Assembly: GCA_038235385.1 (NCBI GenBank)
Contig: JBBSTY010000043.1
Span: forward strand, 1 to 27,036
Reading direction: 5' to 3'
Length of the DNA: 27,036 bases
Source: JBBSTY01 sp038235385
GTDB taxonomy: Bacteria; Actinomycetota; Acidimicrobiia; Acidimicrobiales; Acidimicrobilacustridaceae
Shown: positions 16,269 through 23,501 of the stretch, piece by piece
Layout of the letters: each line of letters starts with the position of its first letter
Position numbering within the stretch: the stretch's first letter is position 1
The notes under the pieces: generated by a model
Seen by the model: the letters and a program-made list of their open reading frames with translations, nothing else
The model's database searches: none
Told to the model about the DNA's origin: nothing
Translations under genes and position numbers: made by a program

Positions 16269-16832
16269 TCAGAACTCGTCGAGCCACGCGGGAGCGCGGT
16301 CGAGGAGGAACATGCTGACCTCGTGGCACCGGTCGAGGACATCGCACAGCTGCTCCTGCCCGAGGAAGATCTTGTCGAGCCCGACCTCGATCCGCGCCAC
16401 GATCGTGAGGCTTCGTTCGGGTGCGTCGGTGACCGACGCGAACGAGTCGATGGCCGAGACCTCGAGGGGGAGCTCGGTTCCGCCGATCCCGGCGAGATCG
16501 GTGGCCAGCACCAACAGATCGGGGCCCTTGGGAAGCGGCGGGAGCACCCAGGTGAACACCAGCGGGAAGTGGAACGTCTCGGGAGGATCACTGCCCTCGG
16601 GCATCTCCATCATCTGGTCCTCGAACGCCAGGAGCACCCGGGGATCGACCTCGAGGGACAGGTGGAGATCGAGGGGTCCGCCGCACGCTTCTTCGGGGTG
16701 GAGGTCGACCTCCCACGCCTGGCGCAGCGAGTACGTCTCGACGAAGTGGCGTTCGTCGTGCACGTGGAACTGATGATCGACGGCGTGGTCCTTCAGGTCG
16801 GCGATGAAGCCGGGGACGTCGATGACGGCCAA
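16269..16832 (-). CDS. Conserved-looking protein of unknown function
   Basis: 187 residues; I do not recognise a family. It is soluble, acidic and rich in beta-type sequence, with HDERHFVETYSLRQAWEVDLHPEE near the N-terminus, a long middle that alternates hydrophobic and polar residues (LDLHLSLEVDPRVLLAFED), and a final VSMFLLDRAPAWLDEF. No signal peptide, membrane segment or metal motif stands out. The start is a TTG at 16832 with GGAGGA 10 bases upstream; no ATG or GTG is available near the obvious beginning. GC-rich third positions support real coding. It is divergent from the IMPase-family gene with a 77-base gap. Confidence 0.75.
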   Translation of the reverse strand: MAVIDVPGFIADLKDHAVDHQFHVHDERHFVETYSLRQAWEVDLHPEEACGGPLDLHLSLEVDPRVLLAFEDQMMEMPEGSDPPETFHFPLVFTWVLPPLPKGPDLLVLATDLAGIGGTELPLEVSAIDSFASVTDAPERSLTIVARIEVGLDKIFLGQEQLCDVLDRCHEVSMFLLDRAPAWLDEF

Positions 16833-16895
16833 TGGAACACGATCCTCCGCTTCGGGGCTGGAACCCCTAGCCTGCCACGGGTTCGGGGTGGCAGC

Positions 16896-16901
16896 TACCG
16901 T
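16896..16901 (+). promoter_or_regulatory. -10 box of the IMPase-family gene
   Basis: TACCGT ends 8 bases before the GTG at 16910, with no Shine-Dalgarno site between. Consistent with a leaderless transcript. Confidence 0.45.
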
Positions 16902-16909
16902 CCACCACC

Positions 16910-17662
16910 GTGAACGCCGACCAGCTCCGCCTGCTCCTCGACGAGACCGCCGACGCCATCGCCTCCACGCTCGCCACCCAGCGGGACTGGGGCCTGTCGG
17001 GAGCCAAACCGGGTCAGTACCGAAGCGACCTCGCCGCCGACGCGGCGGCGCTCGAGGTGCTCGATGCGGCCGGCGTCGGGGTCCTGTCGGAGGAGTCGGG
17101 CCGGCACCGGCCGGATGCGGCGGTGACGGTGGTGGTCGACCCGCTCGACGGGTCCACCAACGCCTCGCGCGGGATCCCGTGGTACGCCACCAGCCTGTGC
17201 GCCGTCGATGCCGACGGCCCCGTCGCCGCGGTGGTGGTCAACCTCGTGTCGGGCGAGCGGTTCGCCGCGTCCCGTGGGGCGGGAGCGACACGTGACGGTT
17301 CGGCCATCGGCCCCACCGATGCGCAGCGACTCGATCGATCGATCATCGGTCTTTCGGGGTGGCCGCCTCGCCACCTCGGCTGGAGGCAGTTCCGGGCGCT
17401 CGGTGCCGTGGCGCTCGACCTGTGTGCCGTCGCGTGCGGAACGCTCGACGGCTACGTCGACTGCAGTCCCGATGCCCACGGACCGTGGGACTACCTGGGC
17501 GGTCTCCTCATCTGTCGCGAGGCCGGCGCCGTCGTGGTGGACGCAAGCGATCGGAACCTGGTCGTGCTCGACCACGACGACCGGCGAACGCCGGTGGCTG
17601 CGGGAACACCCGCGCTGCTCGACGCCCTCGTCCGGGAACGGGCCACCTTCTCGTCGACGTGA
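16910..17662 (+). CDS. Inositol-monophosphatase family phosphatase
   Basis: 250 residues with the metal-binding motifs of the family: Glu61 in VLSEESG, Asp77 and Asp80 in VDPLDGSTN, and Asp194 in WDYLGGLLICREAGAVV. These Mg-dependent enzymes remove phosphate from small sugar or alcohol phosphates; candidates are inositol-1-phosphate, histidinol phosphate (HisN) or PAP (CysQ). Nothing nearby picks one: there is no his or cys operon in the window. The start is GTG 16910, chosen from the nearby -10 box and because MNADQLRLLLDETADAIA is a normal first helix for the family. The Nudix gene begins 80 bases downstream on the same strand. Confidence 0.92.
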   Translation: MNADQLRLLLDETADAIASTLATQRDWGLSGAKPGQYRSDLAADAAALEVLDAAGVGVLSEESGRHRPDAAVTVVVDPLDGSTNASRGIPWYATSLCAVDADGPVAAVVVNLVSGERFAASRGAGATRDGSAIGPTDAQRLDRSIIGLSGWPPRHLGWRQFRALGAVALDLCAVACGTLDGYVDCSPDAHGPWDYLGGLLICREAGAVVVDASDRNLVVLDHDDRRTPVAAGTPALLDALVRERATFSST

Positions 17663-17730
17663 GGCGTCGACACCCCGTCGGCGAGACCCCGGGGTCGAGA
17701 ACCCGGGGTCGAGATCGACGAACCGACCGG

Positions 17731-17736
17731 TAGCCT
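17731..17736 (+). promoter_or_regulatory. -10 box of the Nudix gene
   Basis: TAGCCT followed by 6 bases and the ATG at 17743. No Shine-Dalgarno site; leaderless start likely. Just upstream, at 17686-17714, the sequence ACCC(C)GGGGTCGAGA occurs twice in tandem. Confidence 0.5.
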
Positions 17737-17742
17737 CACCGG

Positions 17743-18285
17743 ATGGCAGGCATGTTCCATCGGCTCTCCCTGCGCACGTATCGCCAGCTCCCGGTTCTGC
17801 TGCGACGCTGGATCGTGCGGCTGATCGCTCCGTCGTTCACCGTCGGGGCCATCTGCTTCATCGAGCGATCCAACGGCGACCTGCTGCTCGTGCGCCACGC
17901 CTACCGGTCGCGGTGGGGCGTTCCCGGCGGGTTGCTCCAGCGCCGCGAGGATCCGGCCGACGCTGCCCGGCGTGAGGTGCTCGAGGAGGTCGGCCTCGAG
18001 GTGGAGCTGCTCGGCGAGCCGGCGGTGGTGGTCGACGCCGTGCCCCAGCGCATCGATCTCGTGTTCCGAGCGCGTCCCGTGAAAGGCGCCGATCTCGGAG
18101 CGGTCGCGCCGAGATCGCCGGAGATCACCGAGGTCCGGTGGTTCGCCCGCGACCACCTGCCCGAGCTCCAGTTCGAGGCAGCCGACGCCCTCGTGGCGCT
18201 CGCCCGCGCTGCCACCGCGCCCCGACGCGTGCCGATCGTTCCCGTCCTCGGTTCCCTGCCGCTCGGCGAGGATCGCTCGGCCTGA
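17743..18285 (+). CDS. Nudix hydrolase
   Basis: 180 residues. The Nudix box is complete at residues 63-85: Gly63, Glu69, then REVLEEVGL with the two metal-binding glutamates 81 and 82. Family members hydrolyse a nucleoside diphosphate linked to another group. The N-terminal 30 residues (HRLSLRTYRQLPVLLRRWIVRLI) are basic and amphipathic and precede the first strand SFTVGAICFI; they may touch membrane or a partner. PEITEVRWFARDHLPEL near the C-terminus is typical of sugar-nucleotide or NTP-type Nudix proteins, but the substrate cannot be named. Convergent with the deaminase gene; 18286-18369 holds only a weak GC hairpin. Confidence 0.92.
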   Translation: MAGMFHRLSLRTYRQLPVLLRRWIVRLIAPSFTVGAICFIERSNGDLLLVRHAYRSRWGVPGGLLQRREDPADAARREVLEEVGLEVELLGEPAVVVDAVPQRIDLVFRARPVKGADLGAVAPRSPEITEVRWFARDHLPELQFEAADALVALARAATAPRRVPIVPVLGSLPLGEDRSA

Positions 18286-18369
18286 CCGACCGCTGACGCA
18301 ACGCGGTCCGGCACACCGCCCGCTGCCCGGTGGCGGGGCCCAGGCTCCGGTCGAGATGTCCGTGCGAGG

Positions 18370-19614
18370 TCAGCCGCCGGCGGTCAGGCGCTCGGCGCAC
18401 TCCCGGGCACGTCCGATGACCTCGTCCACGCCGTCGATGTGGCGGTGGCGCATGAGCACGGCGCCGGCGACGACGGTGGTGTCGACCACCGCACCGCTCG
18501 CCGCGTAGACGAGGTTGTCGACCAGGGCGCCCGGGTTCATCTCCGGGAGGGACGTGTCGATCAGCAAGAAGTCCGCGGGCGCGCCGACCGCGACCGGTAC
18601 CCCGCCGAGCACGGCGGATCGTCGCCCCTGCGCGATCGCCAGCGCCTCGGCAGCGGGGAGCGCGGTGGGGTCGTGGGAGGAGTGCTTCTGGATCAGGGCG
18701 AACATTTTCAGCTCGGCGAGCAGATCCAGGCTGTTGTTCGACGCTGCGCCGTCGGTGCCGAGACCGACCGGCACGCCGCACGCACGGGCGGAGGCGTAGG
18801 GGAACACCGCTCCCGCGGCGAGCTTCAGGTTGGAGCACGGGTTGGTGACCACCGTGGCGTACCGCTCGGCGATGGTCTCCAGCTCCGTCTGATCGAGGTG
18901 GCAGCCGTGGGCGAGGATCGTCTTCGGTCCGAGCAGCCCGAGCTCGTCGCAGTAGATCGCCGGGCGGTCGTGGTGGTCGGCCATCCAATCGTCGACCTCT
19001 CGCCGGCTCTCGGAGAGGTGGAGGTGCACCACGAGGTCGCGTTCGGCCGCCGTCTCGGCCACCCACTCGAGCGAGTCGCGGCCCACGGTGTAGATCGCGT
19101 GCGGGGTCAGGCTCGGGGTGATGAGCGGACCGTAGGAGTCGAGCGCGTCGAGCGATGCCAACGCGTCCTCGCGGAGCTTGGTCGGCCCGCTGCTGTCGAG
19201 GAGCGGAGCACCCACGGTCGCTCGCAGGCCGGCGTCCTCGGATGCTCGGGCCACCGCCTCGGGGTGCCAGTACATGTCGTGGAAGTGGGTGGTGCCCGAG
19301 CGGATCATCTCGATGGCGGCGAGACGGGTTCCCCAGTAGCAGTCCTCGGCCGTCAGATCCATCTCGGCGGGCCAGATCTTCTCGGTGAGCCACTCCTGGA
19401 GCTGGAGGTCGCTGCCGTAGCCGCGGAAGAGCGTCATGGCGGCGTGGCCGTGTCCGTTCACGAGACCGCCGACGATCGCCATGCCGCGCGCGTCGACGAC
19501 GTCGTCGTCGGGCCGGGCGACGACGTCGGCGCCCAGTTCGGCGATGACGCCACCTTCGCTGCGGAGGTTGACCACTGCACCGTCGAGGTCGCCATGACGG
19601 ACGAAGAGACCCAT
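18370..19614 (-). CDS. Amidohydrolase of the MTA/SAH deaminase type
   Basis: 414 residues. The metal site of the TrzN/MtaD subgroup is visible: NGHGHAAMTLFRGY (His55, His57), HLHLSESRREV near 197-204, AHGCHLD near 235-241, SNLKLAAG, and Asp288 in GLGTDGAASNN. EWLTEKIWPAE is also typical. These enzymes deaminate 5'-methylthioadenosine and/or S-adenosylhomocysteine to the inosine forms. The gene follows the nucleoside phosphorylase by 35 bases on the same strand, which favours methylthioadenosine as the substrate. The ATG at 19614 is the first Met before the conserved N-terminal strand; it has no ribosome site. A GTG six codons upstream is an alternative. Confidence 0.88.
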   Translation of the reverse strand: MGLFVRHGDLDGAVVNLRSEGGVIAELGADVVARPDDDVVDARGMAIVGGLVNGHGHAAMTLFRGYGSDLQLQEWLTEKIWPAEMDLTAEDCYWGTRLAAIEMIRSGTTHFHDMYWHPEAVARASEDAGLRATVGAPLLDSSGPTKLREDALASLDALDSYGPLITPSLTPHAIYTVGRDSLEWVAETAAERDLVVHLHLSESRREVDDWMADHHDRPAIYCDELGLLGPKTILAHGCHLDQTELETIAERYATVVTNPCSNLKLAAGAVFPYASARACGVPVGLGTDGAASNNSLDLLAELKMFALIQKHSSHDPTALPAAEALAIAQGRRSAVLGGVPVAVGAPADFLLIDTSLPEMNPGALVDNLVYAASGAVVDTTVVAGAVLMRHRHIDGVDEVIGRARECAERLTAGG

Positions 19615-19649
19615 GGGTCGATGTGTTAGCACGCGCCGGAGACGCTCGG

Positions 19650-20405
19650 TCAGTTGGATCGAGGCGTCGCCACGAGATGGGGGAGGACCGCAGCGATGTC
19701 GCCGAGGAGGTGCACGCGGTTGGCCATCACGTTGCGCTGCAGGTCCTCGACGTCGAGGGTCTGGTCGCCGGTGCCGTTGGCCGCGTTGTCGACCATGCAC
19801 ACGACCGTGTAGGCAAGTCCCGCCTCACGGGCGAGGATGCACTCGCTGGCGATCGTCATGCCGACGATGTCGGCGTCGCGTGCGAGCGCTCGGACCTCGG
19901 CCGGCGTCTCGAAGCGCGGACCGACGGTCTGGGCGTAGACGCCGCCGTCGAGCAGATCAGCGTTGGCGTGCTCGGCCCACACACCCAGCACGATGTCGCG
20001 CCACGGCTCGTCGAAGCCGGGCACCTGGTGGCCGGCGGCGTCACGGTGGAACGTCGGGGCGACGCCGGGCGCGAAGAAGTCGTACGGGCTCACCACCGTG
20101 CCGACGGGCCAACCGCGCAGACTGCCGACCGATGCGACGGCCAGCACGCGGTCGCAACCAGCAGCGCACAGCGCGGCGATGGTGCGGTGGTGGTCCACGG
20201 CGTGGGGGAGCGCGTAGCCGGCGGAGGTGGCGTGGTGGCGATGGGCGACAACGACCTCGCCGGTGTCGAAGAGCCGAGCCGGTCCGTGGGGTGTGTCGAC
20301 CCGCACCTCGTGATGGGGCTGGGCGCCGGTGCCGTCGGCGACCGCACTCCCGACGATCATCGCGAGACGGGTGCCGGTGATGGTCGGTACCTCGTCGGGA
20401 GCCAC
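19650..20405 (-). CDS. Methylthioadenosine/methylthioinosine phosphorylase family (trimeric PNP fold)
   Basis: 251 residues from GTG 20405. Family landmarks: phosphate-binding AHRHH near 54-58, VASVGSL, GPRFETPAE (162-170), GMTIASE (182-188) and MVDNAANGTG with Asn207. In this fold the residue at that place faces the purine base: Asn in 6-oxopurine enzymes, Asp in adenine-specific MTA phosphorylases. Asn therefore favours methylthioinosine or another inosine nucleoside, which agrees with the deaminase gene just downstream. The substrate reading is inference by eye alignment. I choose GTG because TACCGT stands 5 bases before it; ATG 20360 would cut off the first strand. Antisense to its start lies the fragment at 20421-21014. 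Confidence 0.85.
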   Translation of the reverse strand: MAPDEVPTITGTRLAMIVGSAVADGTGAQPHHEVRVDTPHGPARLFDTGEVVVAHRHHATSAGYALPHAVDHHRTIAALCAAGCDRVLAVASVGSLRGWPVGTVVSPYDFFAPGVAPTFHRDAAGHQVPGFDEPWRDIVLGVWAEHANADLLDGGVYAQTVGPRFETPAEVRALARDADIVGMTIASECILAREAGLAYTVVCMVDNAANGTGDQTLDVEDLQRNVMANRVHLLGDIAAVLPHLVATPRSN

Positions 20406-20410
20406 GCCGA

Positions 20411-20416
20411 ACGGTA
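20411..20416 (-). promoter_or_regulatory. -10 box of the phosphorylase gene
   Basis: TACCGT on the minus strand, 5 bases before the GTG at 20405. It lies right at the junction with the truncated plus-strand fragment. Confidence 0.45.
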
Positions 20417-20420
20417 TCGC

Positions 20421-21014
20421 AGGCTCGCCGCACGGCCGATCGCCTCGTCGGCGTTCAACCAGCTCCTCGGCTCGATGACCGAGTGCGGGATCCTCAACCA
20501 GCGGGTCATCGAGATCTCCCTCGGCGGACCGCCGCTGCCGCTCACGTCGAGCCTGTTGGGTGTCCTCGTTCCGGAGTTCGGGACGAAGATCGCGCCCAAC
20601 ACGCCGATGCACATCGACGTCGTCCCGACGGTTGCGCCGTTCCTCGACGAGGACGCCGGACCGAACGGCGAATCGGCTGAGCTCAACCTGGCCCACCTGC
20701 AGATCAAGTTCGTCGAGAGCAGGCCCGGCGTCGGCGACATCGTCCACCTGACCCTCGCGGTCGACGCACCCTTGGGCTTCGACCTGGCCTACGACCCGGT
20801 GGGCCGTGTGCTCGCGCCGCAGATCTCGGCGCCGCCGGCCACGTCGGTGAGGGCCCGCGTGGTCGACGACTTCATCGGTGCGGTCGAACCGACGATCGAG
20901 GCCCTGTTCCCGACCTCGTTCCCGTCGTTCGTGAGCGCCCTCGGCTCGTCGTTCGCCGCCTTCCCGCTCCCGACCTTCCTCGGCCTCGGGCTCGATGTGC
21001 TCGAGGTGCAGCGG
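20421..21014 (+). pseudogene. 5'-truncated fragment of a larger protein of unknown function
   Basis: Translation gives a continuous, coding-like stretch: IASSAFNQLLGSMTECGILN, then KIAPNTPMHIDVVPTVAPFL, NLAHLQIKFVESRPGVGDIV and FPLPTFLGLGLDVLEVQRA. The pattern (ALNQLL-type opening, strand-rich middle, short last strand) reminds me of the C-terminal domain of large exported bacterial proteins, but I cannot name a family. The first part of the gene is missing: the frame reaches straight back into the antisense of the phosphorylase start. Near 21013 a GGGC is duplicated (cgGGCGGGCaaac); removing one copy restores QRANGHL. The frame otherwise runs into the tRNA. No ribosome site precedes the internal ATG at 20475. 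Confidence 0.6.
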
Positions 21015-21066
21015 GCGGGCAAACGGTCACCTGCACGACCCCGCGTCGAGGCTGACCGTGGCCGAG

Positions 21067-21099
21067 TGTGTTGCGTTCGACCCCCGCACTCGCAACGCA
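21067..21099. other. Hairpin upstream of the tRNA
   Basis: TGTGTTGCG (21067-21075) pairs with CGCAACGCA (21091-21099) across a 15-base loop, with one G-U pair. It could be an old terminator of the truncated gene, though no T-run follows. A TACCGT at 21167-21172, 31 bases before the tRNA, may be the tRNA's -10 box. Confidence 0.35.
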
Positions 21100-21202
21100 G
21101 CACGGGCAGCGTGGGCAGCACATGTCGGCCGTCGGCGGAGGATGGTGGCGTCGCGCCGATGTCGCGTACCGTGTCCCCTTTCGGCTCTCGGGCCGACCCG
21201 AT

Positions 21203-21279
21203 GGGCGTGTAGCTCAGTTGGCTAGAGCGCTGCCCTTACAAGGCAGATGTCGGGGGTTCGAGTCCCTCCACGCCCACCA
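21203..21279 (+). tRNA. tRNA-Val (anticodon UAC)
   Basis: A complete cloverleaf: acceptor GGGCGTG (21203-21209) with CACGCCC (21269-21275), D arm GCTC/GAGC, anticodon stem CTGCC/GGCAG with loop CTTACAA (anticodon TAC at 21237-21239), T arm with GTTCGAGTCC, discriminator A and an encoded CCA (21277-21279). It reads GUA and GUG valine codons. Gene remnants lie on both sides. I found no second copy of its 3' end that would mark an integrated element. Confidence 0.97.
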
Positions 21280-21543
21280 CGTTTGAGCAGGTCAGAGCCG
21301 GTTTCTGACGACGACTGATTTCGGTCAGGGAGTCCAGGACGCGCCCAGGACGCGAGCGGATGAGTCTCGCGTGAGGTTCGATGCCGATTGGAGGGGCCGG
21401 CGAACGGCAACGGCACAGCGAGCAACATCGTCGGGCCGGTGCCCGATATTTGGCGCTGCTGCAGGCATCGACCAACCCGTCCCGGGCCGGGCCCGGACCA
21501 AAAGGCCCGAGGGCGCTCAACCTTCTGGGCTCCGAAAGGCTCG

Positions 21544-21823
21544 ATGGGGCACGTGGTCGGGTTCGAGCAGCTCGTCGAGGAGGAGTTCGACTCGGTGGTC
21601 CGGTCGTTGACGATCGCGTTCGGCGACCGGGAAGCGGCCGAGGATTGTGTCCAGGTCGGCTTCGAGCGGGCCCCTTCGATGATGGCGTGTGGTGGGATCG
21701 ATGGAACGGCCTGGCACGTGGGTGTACGTCGTCGCGGTGCGTCACGGCCGACGAGCACTGGCCCGCGATCGTCGACGTGACCTCGACCTGCCGGGCGCGG
21801 TGCCTGTTTGGCCGCACGCGTAG
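21544..21823 (+). pseudogene. Frameshifted, truncated ECF sigma factor
   Basis: The first frame reads FEQLVEEEFDSVVRSLTIAF then GDREAAEDCVQVGFERA, the region 2 core of an ECF sigma factor. After a frameshift at about 21680-21690 the next frame reads GSMERPGTWVYVVAVRHGRR then ALARDRRRDLDLPGA, the normal continuation. It stops at TAG (21821), and region 4, which binds the -35 element, is wholly missing. The stop coincides with the -10 box of the next gene. The 264 bases between the tRNA and this remnant show only short direct repeats (ccaggacgcg twice, about 21331-21350). Confidence 0.75.
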
Positions 21824-21826
21824 CGT
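21821..21826 (+). promoter_or_regulatory. -10 box of the methyltransferase gene
   Basis: TAGCGT, 7 bases before the ATG at 21834; no Shine-Dalgarno site. Confidence 0.45.
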
Positions 21827-21833
21827 CGCCGCC

Positions 21834-22472
21834 ATGCCCGCTCCGCATTGGTTCTTTCGCTTCATGTACGACCGCGAGAGCACTGCCTGGGAACGGCGGC
21901 GCGACTCGCCGCAGCACCGTGAACTGGTCGAGCGAACGGCCGATGAGCTCGCGAGCGTGGTTGCACCGCCGGGACCGGCCGCCGATCTGGGCTGCGGACC
22001 CGGCGCCCACGGGCTCGCACTCGCAAGGCGCGGGTACGACGTCGTCGGGGTCGACGGGTCACCCCGCATGATCGAGGTAGCGCGAACACGAGCAGCACGG
22101 GACGAGGTCCACGCGAGGTTCGACGTGCACGACGTCAGCGCGCCGCTGCCCTTCGCCGACGCGTCGCTCGGTGGTGTGCTCGCGATCCTCGTCCTCCAGC
22201 ACCTCGCCGACCCCGGGGCCTTCATCAACGAGATCCGTCGCTGCCTCCGGCCCGGAGGGCACCTGTTGATCACCGCTCCCTCCCACACCCGCACCTCGCC
22301 CACATCGCAGAACCTGTACTGGCGGCTCCGCACCGCGTGCTACGTCCACGTCCCCGGCATCGTCCGCTTCTCCGACACCAACTCGCTCCCTCAACTGGTC
22401 CAGAACCATGGCCTGACCGTTGTCGAGTGCAGCGGCGAGCCAAGTGGGGTGAGCGTGTTGGCACGTGCATGA
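21834..22472 (+). CDS. Class I SAM-dependent methyltransferase
   Basis: 212 residues of the methyltransferase-11/25 type. Motif I is ADLGCGPGAHGLALARRGYD (about 55-74), the acidic end of strand 2 is GVDGSPRMIEVAR, then DVHDVSAPLPFADASLGGVL and RCLRPGGHLLITAP. The N-terminal WFFRFMYDRESTAWERRR and the C-terminal half are less conserved and would set the substrate, which I cannot infer. The ATG at 21834 is chosen over longer frames, because upstream sequence belongs to the broken sigma gene. It stands alone in its direction between remnants and a 372-base gap. Confidence 0.88.
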   Translation: MPAPHWFFRFMYDRESTAWERRRDSPQHRELVERTADELASVVAPPGPAADLGCGPGAHGLALARRGYDVVGVDGSPRMIEVARTRAARDEVHARFDVHDVSAPLPFADASLGGVLAILVLQHLADPGAFINEIRRCLRPGGHLLITAPSHTRTSPTSQNLYWRLRTACYVHVPGIVRFSDTNSLPQLVQNHGLTVVECSGEPSGVSVLARA

Positions 22473-22844
22473 CGTCGTATGAACCGGGACCGATCGACCC
22501 TGCCCAGATCGGGCGAGCGTTCGGCCTACAGCGCCCATCCCACACCGACCGGGTTGTACGGGCGATCCGAACGAGCGCCTCGCGCCTGCCCCATGGAACC
22601 GGCTGGTCCTGTCTCAGAACACCGCCGCCAGGGTGCCCCCGATCGCCGGATCGGCTGCCGCCGGGGCTCAAGCCTTCCGGTGCTGTGCCAGCGCTCTAGA
22701 CGTTGCCGGCAGTGACTCCTGCCGGTAGCGGGCCGCATTCCCGGGTGGAGGATCTACATGAGGCGACGAATCCCACCGCGCCGAGGTCCGAGTGTGTCAA
22801 TGCGCCATGGCACCGCTGTTCGCGGATCGGCTTAGCATTGGGCC
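22473..22844. other. 372-base gap with one stable hairpin
   Basis: No convincing coding sequence on either strand. TGCCGGCAG (22704-22712), loop TGACTC, CTGCCGGTA (22719-22727) forms a 9-bp stem with one G-U pair and no T-run. The GPP34 promoter lies at the right end. Confidence 0.5.
22833..22838 (+). promoter_or_regulatory. -10 box of the GPP34 gene
   Basis: TAGCAT, 6 bases before the ATG at 22845; leaderless geometry as in the neighbouring genes. Confidence 0.5.
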
Positions 22845-23501
22845 ATGATCCTGCTGTCCGAAGAGCTCGCCCTGTTGGCCTTCGACGAGGACCGGGGCGT
22901 CACCTACGACCGGGCGGGCAGCGCGTTGCCGCACGCGCTCGGCGCCACGCTGATCCTCGATCTGCAGACCGCAGGTTGCGTCGAACTGGGTGAGGACACC
23001 GAGGTCGTTGCCGTTGGGAGCGCACCGGCCGACCCGCTCCTGGCCGAGGCGTGGCATGCCATCCAGGACGACTCGAGGGTCCGAAAGTTCCGGGCGTGGG
23101 TGGACAAGCCCACCCGTCTGGTGAAGCACCTGCCCACGCCCGTCTACGAGCACCTCGCCGAACGAGGCGTGCTGGACCACACTGGCAAGTCGGCGATCCT
23201 CCGTCGCGATCGCTACCGCGAGCTCGACGAACGACCGGGGCAGGACCTCATCGGGGGCCTCGCCTCCGTGCTCGACGGGGAGCGGGACCCGACGCCGGAC
23301 GAGGTGCTGCTGCTCGCACTGGTCCCGGTTGCTCGCCTCACCACGGCGGTCTTCCCCGACCGCGACCGCCGCACAACCGAGGCGCGCATCGAGGCGCTGG
23401 TCGCAGGCGACGACGAGGCCGGCGACATCGCCCGGCGCGTGGCCCGAGCCGCGGCGGCGGGGGTGGCGGCGGCAGCCGTCGCCGGTGGCGCGTTCGCCTG
23501 A
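22845..23501 (+). CDS. GPP34 (Golgi phosphoprotein 3/Vps74) family protein
   Basis: 218 residues. MILLSEELALLAFDEDRG, then ALGATLILDLQTAGCVEL, DPLLAEAWHAI, RGVLD and LALVPVARLTTAVFPDRDRR follow the GPP34 pattern along the whole length. Eukaryotic members bind phosphatidylinositol-4-phosphate on Golgi membranes; bacterial homologues are frequent in actinobacteria with no settled role. It ends in an Ala-rich helix (ARAAAAGVAAAAVAGGAFA), usual for the group. The ATG follows a -10 box directly. After the TGA the same frame continues with coding-like sequence (see 23502-23717), probably by chance. Confidence 0.88.
   Translation: MILLSEELALLAFDEDRGVTYDRAGSALPHALGATLILDLQTAGCVELGEDTEVVAVGSAPADPLLAEAWHAIQDDSRVRKFRAWVDKPTRLVKHLPTPVYEHLAERGVLDHTGKSAILRRDRYRELDERPGQDLIGGLASVLDGERDPTPDEVLLLALVPVARLTTAVFPDRDRRTTEARIEALVAGDDEAGDIARRVARAAAAGVAAAAVAGGAFA

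Noticed and set aside
17686..17714. Tandem ACCC(C)GGGGTCGAGA repeat before the Nudix gene
   Set aside because: Only two short copies; could be a regulator site, but nothing else supports it.
21203..21279. tRNA-Val as an integration site of a mobile element
   Set aside because: No duplicate of the tRNA 3' end and no integrase in the window; only the surrounding gene decay is reported.
21222..22333. Minus-strand frames ending GGTRTPDICLVRAAL or VEGLEPPTSAL
   Set aside because: These endings are antisense translation of the tRNA-Val gene, a well-known source of phantom proteins; the rest is antisense to the methyltransferase and the sigma remnant.
22667..22672. CTCAAG, resembling the -35 part of flagellar sigma promoters
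   Set aside because: No matching GCCGATA-type -10 element at the right distance and no flagellar gene nearby.
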